A stretch of DNA of 64,000 bases from Channallabes apus (lineage: Eukaryota > Chordata > Actinopteri > Siluriformes > Clariidae). Each line of letters begins with the position of its first letter. Position 1 is the stretch's first letter. The translations under genes were made by a program, and so were the position numbers. Location of the stretch: the NCBI GenBank assembly GCA_030522415.1, contig CM060114.1, positions 30,136,804 through 30,200,803 of the forward strand. Direction: 5' to 3'. This document shows, one piece after another, positions 24,201-32,262 of the stretch. The notes below the pieces were generated by a model. That model did not search any database, was not told the DNA's origin, and was given only the letters and a program-made list of their open reading frames with translations.

Positions 24201-27200
24201 TTTTTTTTTTTTCTGTCGTGTCCACGTCTGATGCACACTTTCAGCTTCCTGTGCAATAACGTTGCTATTCATAGCAGCCTGTAATTGCTAGTGCTAGTGA
24301 AGATTACTGTAAGAACCAGCAATTCAGATGACAACTGTACAGGGAGATGGAGAGAGGTAGCGAGATGTTGTGTATTAACCGGTTGAGGGATATGAAAACT
24401 GATCTGCACTCCACCCTCTACCAATCTTTTCAACAGGAGTCTTTTCTCTCCTTTCATTCCTTCCCAAGCACACGCTCTTAATCCAAAGCATCGCCGAGAG
24501 TTTTCTCCACCGCTTCCTGTAACAACTTTCTCATTGTCCTGATAATCACAGGGTGCCGGTGAACTAAACCAGACTGGTGTATTGTATGGTGGTGTTAGCG
24601 CGACAATGCTGTAATCCGTTCTGACAGCTCACGCTGGTGTAGCGCGATGTCCTGTGTGTTATTTTGTGCTTTCAGGCCATGTAGGACTCTTAATGGTGGA
24701 TGTGCATGCTTTGATACCTGCCGTCTTTAACACCTTTGTTGGATGGGAGCCCATTTGAACCTTTTCATCTGAAGTTTCGACCCTGTGATCAAAGTTTGTT
24801 TTTATTTTTTAGATTTGCATGCAGCTGCTTGTCTAGATGCTCGTGGCACCTTTAGTTGTTTGTAAATTGCTCCAAAAAAAATGAACCGAACTGCTAAGGG
24901 GTATTTTTTTCCTGAGGTCTTGGTTCGGATCTGCTTATATTTCTCCAAGAGTATTAAGTGCTAAAAGATACTGGCTCTGGATAAACACAACCAAAGCACT
25001 CTTGATGAACTCATGAGGATTGTCCAATCAGAAGCTTCTGATAGTTATTACATCAAATCTAGCATCTCACAGAGTGTTTAAACAGATAGCCAACTTTGTA
25101 CACATGAACTTTTGTAAACCTGCTGGAATTCTTTTGAAGGAAAAAGTTGACATAAAAATGTCCTATTAAACGCGTTTTCCCATTACAGTATACTGAACTT
25201 TCAGCCTCCTAACACACAGCATGACTGTAAATCAATCCCTGCTATCTGATATCTCCCAAATGAGGATGGGTTCCCTGTTGGGTCTGGTTCCTCTCAAGAT
25301 CCTCCTAGGCAGTTTTTCCTTTCCACCGCCACCCTCTGCTTCATATCGGACATCATAATCTGATAACTCCTCACGTATTTCAAATTTATTTCCAAACATT
25401 TTATAATTTTTGTTTATTTTGTAAAGGTGGTTTAGTGGGTCACAATGTCACCTCGTACCTTCAGGGTCCATGTTTGAGTCCCACCCTGTATTCCCACGGG
25501 GTCTGTATAGTTTACATGCAAATTATGCTAATTGGTGTTCCCAATTTTCCTGTAGTATGTTGTATTTGCCAACATAAATGTAGGGTGACATGAAGTGATG
25601 TGTGGAGTTATGAGGACCCGAGGCTGAATATCTTTAGCGTTGGTTTATCTTTAGCTTGGGTCAACTTTTAATCTCAACTGTAGACATGACAATAGTCTAT
25701 ACTGTAGTAAGAAGTAAAAAAGTTAGAGTAATGTCTATGTCTACATAAACATTTAAGTCACACATGGCAAAAACACTGTATTGGTGCTAAACCTGTATAA
25801 ATCTTATACACATAAAATGTTATACACAAAGTAGCTACTTTTTTTGCAAGATGGAAGTGACCAATATTGAGTCGCTAAAAATGTCAAGTTGCTAACGTTT
25901 TGGACAGATGATTTTATCTGTGCCCCAAAAATATCCTTTTTTCAGTGTCTCACTTCAAACAATAATTATTTTAAATGAAAATTATTCATATTTCTTTATA
26001 TGTATTAATACTAAATAGGTATAAGCTTCTATAAGCATATGACCTGTTGATTAAGTTGTTTTTTGGTAAAAGCAAAAAGTCTGTAGTGTCCGTAACCATG
26101 TCTAATTCATGTTGCAATAGCTTAACAATTTAGCATTTTAGAAAAATATACCTTTTCATGTTTATGTCTTTTCATGCAAAATCTAAATTCTAAAGTTTCA
26201 TCTGAATGTCAATAAAGATCATTGAAAGATCTAAATTAAAAGAGTGTGTTTGCATATTTACAAAAAACGAAGCATGGATGGGGAGATAAGAAGCATTGCG
26301 TATTATAAAGAATGGTGATATGATCCTATCTAAAATATATATTTTTTCACCTACTGTAGGTGAGACACCTTCTAGCACCAAGACCATGTTTTGGCTGAAA
26401 GCTTATACAACACTTTCTTGTGTTATATCCTTTCTATGGTAGTTTCTATACTGAGAAGCTTTAGCGTGACACAGATCTCCTCCTAGCGCAGTTAATAGTT
26501 TCCCTCCTCCCACAATAACACATATATTCAGTGTTTCAGCGGTAGTGTTTTGCACCGGGAATGACGTGAGCCTACTCTCTCTACACCGTCTGTCTCTCCT
26601 CGTTACGGCCTCCAGCTCCACCAGAGATATCACGCTCTCCATCGAGCTGAAGGCAGATACGGTTTAAATCTCTTTTCCCTGTTTCCCTGTTATATTTAAC
26701 ACCTGCACTACCTCCACAGTGCCTCCTCCCATAATCTTTGGGGATTAACGGCTTACTGTGAGTAAACAATGCTGTGCTGCTACGTGTTGTAGTCAGCAGT
26801 CGAAACAAACAAAAAAAAACAAACAAAGAACTTGACATGCTGATGCAACATGGGGACTTTAGAGGACAGAAAAACGGTGGACCAAGATGACACTGATTAT
26901 AGAAAACAAGGATGTTTTTTAAAAATCTGGACCAACATGTACTTCATGTTTATAAATATATATTTTCATGCATATAAAGTCTAAATAAAACCGGTCCTCT
27001 TGGTCCAAGCCTTAGACTTCCCTTTTTTTTTTTTTGGTCACGGTCACTAACATGTTCGTGTTCTGTCAATTTCTGCAGATTAATTTTTTTAATATTCTGA
27101 TATCTGTTTCATTATAATTACAAGACTTTAAATTAAACATGAATCATTTTCAACATTATTAAACATATTTCTAGACATTTCAAGGTTTCTTTTTTTAACT

Positions 27201-30200
27201 ACTGACATTGATGTGGCTTCTTACTATAAATTTATGCTTCAACAAATTAAAGACCAAAAATCATATGCTACAAGAACAATATTAATACTCAATTAAATGA
27301 GTATTAATAATTAATTATTTAATTAATTAATAATTGAATGAGTAATTAAACGAGTCATTAAATGAGTAAATTAAGTTTAATAATCTTCTGGTTTTCTTTA
27401 AATTGTCAATCAATCTGTCTATATTATTCACCAAGATGTCTTTCCTGGATTAACGGAGCCGGGCTGGAAAATGCAGCGACTGTGTGCCAACCATCTGTCT
27501 TTACTGAACAGCTGGTCGAGTCTTTAGCACACACACGATTCCTATTCGCCCGTCACTATACGCAAACACTCGACATTAAAGCTCACACAGACAGACATTC
27601 CGAACATTAATGCACACAATTACAGCTAAATGTAATATCAGGCTTTTATGATGTCATTGTTAAATCCGTAGTAAATACTGCGCTGTTTTTATGTGTGTCT
27701 TCTCTCAAATAGTGTGAGAACGGCCACAGCTGAGCCGAGTCAGATTGATGATATAATTTATATGGTGTATAAATGATAAATCACCCAGAACAAAGGAGGG
27801 GGAAGTTATTTCGGCTTCATCGCGTATGTGTGTGGGATCATTTTCCCAGCAATTCCATGTGAGAAATTATGATACTACAGCATGTAGCAATTAGAATAGT
27901 AAACTCTACAGTTTACTACAGAGTGCAGTAATTACTATAGTAAATGTTTCAGCTTACAACAGTACACTAAACATACAATATCTTTCCTGTGGGATCTAAG
28001 GCAGGACCTCCTGATGTGAATCGAATAAGAGCTAAATAGTGTAGCTTTAACAGAACAGTAGGTATATAAAGTCTGATCTCACAAGTAAGTCCTGACTTAA
28101 CAGGTGAGTCCCACTTAAAAAAATAAAATAAATCAATGTATGTAGCAAAAAATATAAATATCTGAACATCCAAGTACAGAGGTACCTCGGTTAATGAATG
28201 TCCCTCCTAGTGAATTGTCGCCTCAACAACTAAAAATCTGCCTCAGCGTGTGAAACAACATCCGGTCTCGCGTGCTTCTGGTAGCCATTCAGAACTTGTT
28301 TGTGTCAGTGGAAAGTCAAACAAAGCAAGTTAACATATCTTTTTGTGGTTTTTTTTTTTTTATCTTGACTTTGTGCAAGATTTTATTTAAGACGTAGCTC
28401 CATGGGTTCCCAGGAATGTTTACAAGACTGATAGCAAGAAGAAATGGGAACCGCTTCGGTTTAATTTTTAAAGCAGACGGTACCAAGAGGAATCATAAAT
28501 TAAGGTTAAGTAAGGTTTAATTTCTATTATCATATTTTGCTTCCTTTTCATGTATTTTATAAATGTTTTGATTGTTTTTAATATGCAAAATATGATTATA
28601 GTGATGGAGTATATAGTAATATGATTATAGTGATGGAAATTAGTAATATTGGTAATATTTTTGGGTGGCTGGAACGAATTATCTGCATTCACATTATTTC
28701 CTGTTGAAAAACGCGTTTCACAATACAAAATTTCACCTTATGAACTCACCTTCAGAACAGAGTGAATTTGTATACTGAGGTACCGCTGTATACTGTAAAA
28801 ATCTGTTGTATGCTGTACATGCTAGGTTTAAAAAGTACACTACCGGGAACACCAGGAGTGATGCAGGACATGACATGGCGCCAAAACATTTGCATATTGT
28901 GAGAAAATTCAATATACAGTATAACAATAGATAACAACTCCTGCCAAGTTTTTTTAGAAGCTGAGAGGAAACCAGAGAACCCTGAGGAAACCCACATGAA
29001 CACTGCGGCCGGCTGCAACACTTTGACCAGTTTTGTCTCCAAAAATGAAAGTGGATTTAATATTAACTTAAACACGTTTTCCTGATATATTGAACAGACA
29101 GAACAGGGTTGGACTATCTGATGTCACCCAAATGAGGACGGGTTCCCTGTTCACTCTGGTTCCTCTCAGGGTTTCTTCCTTTAGTCTCCTCAGGGAGGTT
29201 GTTCCTTGACACCGTCACCATCGGCTTACTCATCATGAACAAACTGATAGTTATAGTCTATACTTTACTTCTCTACATTTTCTAACTTATTTCCATAGTT
29301 TTTTTTTTTATTTGACCATCATTACATGTCACTACTACAGTATGTCAGTATTATTTTACAAGCCTGTTGTTTTTAATAATAACTGAGATGAAAGCAGTGC
29401 ACGATGACTGAACTCCAGGCAGAGTGTAGTGTAAGGTTATGGATATGAACTAGAGTGAGTATGATTACTGTAACAGGGATAATGATTTAGGGATTTAACT
29501 AATCCCTCACCCGCTGGGCTTTGGCGAGCTCTTCCTTCAGCCTCTCGTATCCTTTCTCTCTGACTTCCATCACAGAAGGGCTTCGGAGTCGAGACAGACT
29601 GTCTGTGCTCAGGCCCATGGGGTCCTCTCCGTCATCGGCCAACGAGCCACTCCCATCGCCTGTCCCCGCCTCCTGTGAGGCCGAGCCCTCCGGTCCAGGC
29701 AAGCTGCGGACACAAGTGAATAATCCGCATGACCGATGTTTAAAGACTAAAGTATATTTATACATGACCCACCAGTCAAATGCTCACGGACAACTCTATT
29801 AGGAAAACATGAATAGCTACATGTTCACAGTGTTATCTCATCAGCCAGTCATGTGACAGCAGCACAATGAATAAAATCATTCCGATACAGGTCAGGAGCC
29901 TCAGTTCATGCTCACATCAAACATCAGAACGGAGGAAAATGTTCAGGTAGTCCCCGACCTACGAACATTAGAGTTACGAATTTCCGCAGATACAAACGAG
30001 TTCTACAAACATTCTTAGGTGTATATCACATAACATATTGTGGAAGTAGCTTACGTGTATTATATAAAAAATACTGCAGTGCAGTGATGTGAGACACATT
30101 AGATGTGTGAGATTAATTTCCTTAGGTGTGGTTACGGTTTTTGGCCACATGATGGCACTGTGGGGAAAGGAGACAGAGATTTCGTCTGCTTTACATATAT

Positions 30201-31916
30201 TTGTGTCAAAGGCGTAGAAGACTCTGTCGGACTTAAGAACAAATCCGACTTACGAACATGCTCATGGAACAGAACTTGTTCGTAAGTCGGGGACAACCTG
30301 TAATTTTCAGTGACTTTAACAGCAGCATGGATGTTGGAAACTATAGACTTCAAACTAAATGGAGTGAAGAAAGCACTCTTTACAAACATGGTACACAGAA
30401 AAGCATTTAAAAAGCATTTCCTACCCATTTCCAAGCCCCCCCCAGCATTTGTGCCTTGAACCTCGAACATTAACAACCTAGAGCCTTAGCCACCTGAGCC
30501 ACCACTCCCATGTCTTCAATCTAGAGTTTGGATTTTTTATAATGAAACTTGCCATTCAGCACATATGATGATGTTTCCTCCATCATTTTATTATCCATGT
30601 TAAATGTGCCATTATCACACACAGCCGGTGCTGCGATTATGAAAAGCCATTACTGTTAAATTTGATCATCTGATTAATTTCCATTAAAAAAAGTAATGTG
30701 TTAAAATTTCTAGATTAATCATGAGGTTAATGTGTTAATATTGACAGCCCTAATATAAATCAATCTACAGTATATAGTTGAGGAGAGCTGATCATCGTAT
30801 TCGATGTACGAGTACAATAGGGGGAAACTTTGATTAGCTACTTTAAGCCCTGGGTAATTACAAAAAAAAGACTTTAATGTTTATACAGGATATTGATGAA
30901 ATCAATCAGTTGCTGAAGCCTCTATTCATTTTAAACACGTATAGATTCAAAAACTCTCAAACTCACTTTTAAAACTGAAAAGATGGCATTTAAAAAACAC
31001 AAGTGTAAATGAAGACACAACACCCCCCCCCCACCCCCCCCCCCTACACCCCCCCCTACACAGACACAGAGCAGCCTGCAATTACAGAGAAATGATCCAC
31101 CCACAGGAAATGGCATCACGACGTTATAATTATTATTTTTTTAATCCTGCTGCGAACAAGGCATGTCGTGGAGGATCTCGTCAGCGGGCGGAAACGACCC
31201 CTCGGTTGGCAGAGGACGCGTAAATACATGCTGTACGCTGAAACGAGCTCGCGTGCTCCTGCTCCTGCCACGGTCACAGCTGGCTGACTTCCCACTCGTT
31301 TGCATATTGCGTGGGAGAAAATCAGGAGTTAATCAGCATGCGCGCACACAAGATGCATTACAGCACTGCGCTGTTAAAGTCACCAATCATGACATTGTGT
31401 TCTTCAGATCACAGGATCATTTTAGGTATTAATTATGAATGCGCTCGTTCCAAGACGGCATTTCTTTAGCTCACAGTACACGATCTATATAATCTACAAA
31501 GCTTTAAAAAAAAAAAAAAAAAACTGAGGCTGGAGAGTAAAGCTGGGTTTTTAATAACATGAGTGATAATTCTTATGCAAAATTAATCAGAACTGTAAAA
31601 GGATAGAAAGTGGGTGTCATTCTTCAATGAATAATAAAGTAACGTTCTGCTCTTCAGCTCGTGGTTATTACCTGCCGTTATGCGCTTCATCGTTGTCCAG
31701 GTTTCTGGGAGCGGGGTACACCGGCTGGGTGGGTAACTGATCGACATAGAGAGTGTTAGGAGGGCAGGTGTTGGCGCTCACGGAGTGCGTGCGGTACAGG
31801 GTGCTGGGCGGCGCGGCGGGCTTCGGCGCATGCGACTCGTGGCTGCCGTGCAAGTCCGGGGTGGTGGGTGATGCCAGGTTCACCTCGTGGAAACCTTCGA
31901 GGGGTTCGCTGGCCAT
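10698..31916 (-). CDS. rab3ip: rab3ip (Rabin8), Rab8 guanine-nucleotide exchange factor, complete CDS in 10 exons
   Basis: Coding exons in transcript order: 31916-31672, 29703-29511, 22039-21944, 21379-21302, 20951-20748, 19121-18993, 17993-17881, 16299-16200, 12261-12192, 10780-10698. They sum to 1311 bp (436 aa plus TGA) and every phase matches. The N-terminus [14 protein letters not shown], the Sec2 coiled coil (about residues 125-220) and the C-terminal block with [14 protein letters not shown] match vertebrate Rabin8 (human about 476 aa). RAB3IL1/GRAB, the paralogue, lacks this N-terminus. Known of the family: the Sec2 coiled coil catalyses GDP/GTP exchange on Rab8 in exocytosis and ciliogenesis, and the C-terminal part binds Rab11. 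An HxRxxS motif (H243-V-R-N-K-S248) fits the NDR-kinase site known in Rabin8. Nine introns of 350 bp to 7.5 kb are repeat-rich; intron 5 is GC-AG. The gene is head to head with best3. Confidence 0.95.
11055..11335 (+). repeat. Second tRNA-derived repeat family
   Basis: gaggtggctcagtgtattaa (A-box-like) and ccggttcaagcccc (B-box-like) lie at tRNA spacing at 11118-11178. They are preceded by a ttatgccagatgtccttcct block known as a dispersed fish repeat. Intron 9 of rab3ip. Confidence 0.55.
11316..11888 (-). mobile_element. pogo/Tigger-like non-autonomous element, copy A
   Basis: Termini CAACGGTACCTCGGCA (from 11318) and the inverted ATGCCGATGTCCCACTA (to 11886), flanked by TA. Internal cttaattcatgattcctctt is the reverse complement of the same block in the 28177-28788 copy. 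Intron 9 of rab3ip. Confidence 0.65.
12192..12261 (-). CDS. rab3ip: rab3ip coding exon 9 (residues 387-409 plus split codon)
   Basis: CCTAG|ATC acceptor and GACG|GTGAGC donor. It encodes [20 protein letters not shown] then QQD. Human Rabin8 has Gln where this protein has His in YIHQG. Confidence 0.95.
12363..12401. repeat. (TG)n microsatellite
   Basis: About 18 TG units, intron 8/9 side of rab3ip exon 9. Confidence 0.95.
12668..13170. mobile_element. Possible decayed hAT-type element
   Basis: cgatacgatattatcacgat and gtatcgtgattctg resemble a common teleost hAT-derived repeat. Ends were not resolved. Intron 8 of rab3ip. Confidence 0.3.
13178..13556 (-). repeat. tRNA-derived SINE, near full length
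   Basis: (ATTC)n tail at the left, the ggagcctatcccaggaga and ggaggaaaccggagtacc core, and a tRNA-like head read on the minus strand. The head runs from ggtggtgtagtggttagcac (A-box-like) to ggttcgattcccc (B-box-like). Intron 8 of rab3ip. Confidence 0.8.
14135..15759 (-). mobile_element. Apparently intact Tc1-like transposon in rab3ip intron 8
   Basis: 1621 bp (14137-15757) flanked by TA duplications. Both ends start CAGTGGTGTGAAAAACTATT and form imperfect inverted repeats of about 210 bp. Each contains an outer copy and an inner copy (14331-14350; 15542-15564) of the GTGTGAAAAA...TGCCCCC motif, i.e. the IR/DR layout of Sleeping Beauty-type elements. It encloses one uninterrupted 340-codon transposase, in the same direction as rab3ip. 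Confidence 0.93.
14356..15378 (-). CDS. Tc1-family DD34E transposase, intact
   Basis: 340 aa, the usual length for fish Tc1 transposases. It has an N-terminal double helix-turn-helix (paired-like) region at about 1-120, with an [15 protein letters not shown]-type hook at 57-67. D153 lies in LWTDETK, a glycine-rich box [12 protein letters not shown] at 188-199, D244 in QQDNDPKH and E279 in SPDLNPIE. The D244 to E279 spacing is exactly 34 residues. The family cuts and pastes DNA into TA sites. No stop or frameshift is present, and the start is the first Met (MPRSKEIQ), matching the family. Activity is possible but not shown by sequence alone. Confidence 0.95.
   Translation of the reverse strand: MPRSKEIQEQMRTKVIEIYQSGKGYKAISKALGLQRTTVRAIIHKWQKHGTVVNLPRSGRPTKITPRVQRQLIREATKDPRTTSKELQASLASIKVSVHDSTIRKRLGKNGLHGRFPRRKPLLSKKNIKARLNFAKKHLNDCQDFWENTLWTDETKVELFGRCVSRYIWRKSNTAFQKKNIIPTVKYGGGSVMVWGCFAASGPGTLAVIDGTMNSTVYQKILKENVRPSVRQLKLKRSWVLQQDNDPKHNSKSTSEWLKKNKMKTLEWPSQSPDLNPIEMLWHVLKKAVHARKPSNKAELQQFCKDEWAKIPPERCKRLVASYRKRLIAVIAAKGDPTSY
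15760..15785. repeat. (TA)n and poly-T
   Basis: Short AT tract at the transposon insertion site; TA-rich DNA is the expected Tc1 target. Confidence 0.8.
15843..16015 (-). repeat. tRNA-derived SINE, head part
   Basis: gtctttgaactgtaggagg core and gagaatcgaacctgg (inverted B box) to ccaccgtgcca. The tail half is missing. Intron 8 of rab3ip. Confidence 0.7.
16200..16299 (-). CDS. rab3ip: rab3ip coding exon 8 (residues 353-386)
   Basis: CTGCAG|AAAGTGC acceptor and CGG|GTGAGT donor. It encodes [19 protein letters not shown] then [15 protein letters not shown]. This Cys/His-containing segment is among the most conserved parts of Rabin8. Confidence 0.95.
16550..16570. repeat. (GA)n microsatellite
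   Basis: Imperfect GA run in rab3ip intron 7. The following 16570-16840 shows nothing else. Confidence 0.85.
16848..16872. repeat. Poly-A run
   Basis: About 25 A residues in rab3ip intron 7. Confidence 0.9.
17128..17790. repeat. Long degenerate ACTT/CTTA simple-sequence tract
   Basis: Over about 650 bp nearly every few bases repeat variants of acttactt / taactt, e.g. cttacttaacttt and tttacttactt, with no exact period. Looks like an old, decayed tetranucleotide expansion in rab3ip intron 7. Confidence 0.8.
17881..17993 (-). CDS. rab3ip: rab3ip coding exon 7 (residues 316-352 plus split codon)
   Basis: Starts after TATAG and encodes [20 protein letters not shown] to ECGGP(K). The donor AA|GTGAGT leaves phase 2. 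This is the start of the conserved C-terminal domain shared by Rabin8 and GRAB. Confidence 0.95.
18593..18612. repeat. (CT)n microsatellite
   Basis: CT run in rab3ip intron 6. Confidence 0.9.
18822..18876. repeat. (GA)n microsatellite
   Basis: GA-rich run, imperfect in its first third, in rab3ip intron 6. Confidence 0.92.
18928..18992. repeat. (CA)n microsatellite abutting the rab3ip exon 6 donor
   Basis: About 32 CA units on the plus strand. Read in sense it is (GT)n, and its first GT is the exon 6 splice donor (18992-18991). Confidence 0.95.
18993..19121 (-). CDS. rab3ip: rab3ip coding exon 6 (residues 273-315)
   Basis: Forty-three codons, [18 protein letters not shown] to CLTFCKSE, matching Rabin8/GRAB. 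The acceptor is CACGTAG|GTG. The donor is GAG|GTGTGTGT, where the GT is already part of a (GT)n microsatellite (sense strand). A second (GT)n tract ends just before the acceptor. Confidence 0.95.
19128..19160. repeat. (CA)n microsatellite next to the rab3ip exon 6 acceptor
   Basis: Ends 6 nt before the acceptor AG (19123-19122). In sense it is (TG)n in place of a pyrimidine tract. Confidence 0.93.
19505..19930. mobile_element. pogo/Tigger-like element remnant
   Basis: Perfect inverted ends CAGTAAGTCCCCTAC at 19507 and 19928, flanked by TA. Internal sequence at about 19725-19780 translates in part to [18 protein letters not shown], resembling the CENP-B/pogo helix-turn-helix. Intron 5 of rab3ip. 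Confidence 0.75.
19962..20157. mobile_element. mariner-type MITE
   Basis: Inverted termini of about 27 bp (cgttcacattaaaccggga at the left, cccggtttgacttaaacg at the right) flanked by TA. Internal length about 190 bp, non-coding. The same termini occur in the mariner remnants at 22746 and 57077. Intron 5 of rab3ip. Confidence 0.8.
20337..20722 (+). mobile_element. Tc1-like 3' remnant beside rab3ip exon 5
   Basis: Left terminus tatggccaaaagtatgtgga at 20347. A decayed C-terminal transposase segment (VWDEVELES..., [13 protein letters not shown]) follows at 20493-20640, and a damaged right terminus (gttttggccaaacag) at about 20697-20711. The element ends about 25-35 bp from the exon 5 splice donor. 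Confidence 0.65.
20748..20951 (-). CDS. rab3ip: rab3ip coding exon 5 (residues 205-272), end of coiled coil and kinase-site linker
   Basis: Sixty-eight codons from [14 protein letters not shown] to PIVRDCKE. It contains the basic linker [15 protein letters not shown], which carries an HxRxxS motif (Ser248) matching the NDR2 site of mammalian Rabin8. The 5' splice site is GAG|GCAAGG: no usable GT lies at the homologous boundary, and only this GC donor joins in frame to exon 6 to give KEVDSILF, as in the family. Confidence 0.9.
21240..21281. repeat. (CA)n microsatellite
   Basis: About 20 CA units in rab3ip intron 4, close to the exon 4 donor. Confidence 0.95.
21302..21379 (-). CDS. rab3ip: rab3ip coding exon 4 (residues 179-204), Sec2 coiled coil
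   Basis: Twenty-six codons, phase 0 to phase 0, [19 protein letters not shown] to ALGK. The acceptor is ACAG|GAG and the donor AAG|GTGAGA. A (CA)n run lies just beyond the donor at 21241-21281. Confidence 0.95.
21944..22039 (-). CDS. rab3ip: rab3ip coding exon 3 (residues 147-178), Sec2 coiled coil
   Basis: Thirty-two codons, phase 0 to phase 0, [13 protein letters not shown] to LTASLFE. This is the core of the Rab8-binding Sec2 helix. The acceptor TTGAAG|GAG has a poor pyrimidine tract; the donor is GAG|GTTTGT. Confidence 0.95.
22370..22746 (+). mobile_element. mariner-like transposase remnant
   Basis: Coding-like pieces [20 protein letters not shown] and [20 protein letters not shown] resemble mariner/SETMAR transposase around the third catalytic residue. 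The terminus cggtttgacttgaacgcacc ends with TA at 22745-22746. The 5' half is missing. Intron 2 of rab3ip. Confidence 0.75.
22747..23530. other. rab3ip intron 2, no recognisable feature
   Basis: Single-copy-looking AT-rich intron sequence. Confidence 0.5.
23535..23828 (-). repeat. tRNA-derived SINE
   Basis: Core ggaggaaacccaccaagcg and inverted B box gggattcgaaccca, ending accgcgtcgcc. The tail part is shortened. Intron 2 of rab3ip. Confidence 0.75.
23829..25225. other. rab3ip intron 2, no recognisable feature
   Basis: Only a poly-T run (24196-24213) stands out. Confidence 0.5.
25228..25400 (+). repeat. Dispersed teleost repeat (LINE/SINE 3' type), copy 1
   Basis: Shares ccaaatgaggatgggttccc, ctggttcctctcaagatcc and the cagtttttcctt-ccaccg block with 29100-29300 and 47254-47465. 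Confidence 0.6.
25415..25560 (+). repeat. tRNA-derived SINE head, plus orientation
   Basis: ggtggtttagtgggtcacaa (A-box-like) and ccatgtttgagtccca (decayed B box), then the inverted core up to attggtgttcccaatttt. Confidence 0.55.
25764..26397 (+). mobile_element. Non-autonomous repeat with short inverted ends, copy 1
   Basis: About 630 bp, alignable along its length in opposite orientation to 48990-49651. Decayed ends ATGGCAAAAACAC and CATGTTTTGGCTG (inverted). Family unknown. Intron 2 of rab3ip. Confidence 0.6.
26400..28170. other. rab3ip intron 2, mostly featureless
   Basis: 26560-26800 is more GC-rich and coding-like on the minus strand (see findings). 27290-27365 is an ATTAATTA-rich simple stretch. 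Nothing else was identified. Confidence 0.5.
28175..28790 (+). mobile_element. pogo/Tigger-like non-autonomous element, copy B
   Basis: Termini CAGAGGTACCTCGG (28177) and inverted ACTGAGGTACCGCTG (to 28788), flanked by TA. Internal accaagaggaatcataaatt matches copy A at 11316-11888. Intron 2 of rab3ip. Confidence 0.7.
29100..29310 (+). repeat. Dispersed teleost repeat, copy 2
   Basis: cccaaatgaggacgggttcc, ctggttcctctcagggtttc, ggaggttgttccttgacacc and a decayed 3' part. Intron 2 of rab3ip, about 200 bp downstream of exon 2. Confidence 0.65.
29511..29703 (-). CDS. rab3ip: rab3ip coding exon 2 (residues 82-146)
   Basis: The acceptor is CCGCAG|CTT and the donor CGG|GTGAGG. The first half is an acidic/Gly-Ser linker. 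The second half, [15 protein letters not shown] then [19 protein letters not shown], is nearly identical to Rabin8 and starts the Sec2 coiled coil. It ends in phase 0. Confidence 0.95.
29944..30302. mobile_element. pogo/Tigger-like MITE
   Basis: About 23-bp inverted ends (CAGGTAGTCCCCGACCTACG; right end CAGGTTGTCCCCGACTTACG on the reverse strand), TA at the right side. Related to the 19505 element. Intron 1 of rab3ip. Confidence 0.75.
30600..30752. mobile_element. Possible hAT terminal fragment
   Basis: ttaatgtgttaatattgaca then gccctaa matches the common fish hAT end TAGGGCTGTCAATATTAAC in inverted orientation. The other end was not found. Intron 1. Confidence 0.45.
31021..31062. repeat. 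Poly-C tracts
   Basis: Runs of 11, 12 and 7 C separated by a few bases. G-rich in the rab3ip transcript (intron 1). Confidence 0.95.
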
Positions 31917-31941
31917 CGTCTCAGAGTCATAGTACACTCAT
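31672..31941 (-). CDS. rab3ip: rab3ip coding exon 1 (residues 1-81) with 25 nt of 5' UTR
   Basis: The ATG at 31916-31914 was chosen because [17 protein letters not shown] aligns with the Rabin8 N-terminus. The exon is bounded by a good acceptor (pyrimidine run then CCTAG, AG at 31943-31942) and a CAG|GTAATA donor at 31671, so at least one non-coding exon lies upstream. It encodes a Ser/Pro-rich, probably disordered N-terminal region ending in NG(S). Two ATGs precede the start codon; see findings. Confidence 0.9.
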
Positions 31942-32238
31942 CTAGGCACAGGGGAGAAACTGGATTAAAGTAAGAATAATAATCCTTAATCCGTAAATTG
32001 CAGCCTTAATGAAGATGAACGCGGTTTATTTCCCTTCGCCGTGTCGCTACACTCTTTAATCCAATTTATCAGATCGAATTGCAGTATAGGTGTACAGTTA
32101 CTGACTGCATCCCATCTGTTATCGTGTAGCTCAGTAGATCCTATCTGTAAACTCCAGCAGAGAAAAAGGAGCGACTCAGGACCACCGCTGAGCAGATATT
32201 GTTAAGTTGATGGATTTTAAGGAGGTCATGCGTTATAT

Positions 32239-32262
32239 ATAATAATAATAATAATAATAGAT
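32239..32262. repeat. (TAA)n microsatellite
   Basis: Short trinucleotide run upstream of rab3ip exon 1. Confidence 0.85.

Noticed and set aside
10698..31916. Identification as rab3il1 (GRAB)
   Set aside because: The N-terminus [17 protein letters not shown] is specific to RAB3IP, and BEST3 rather than BEST1 lies next to it, although KEVDSILF resembles GRAB.
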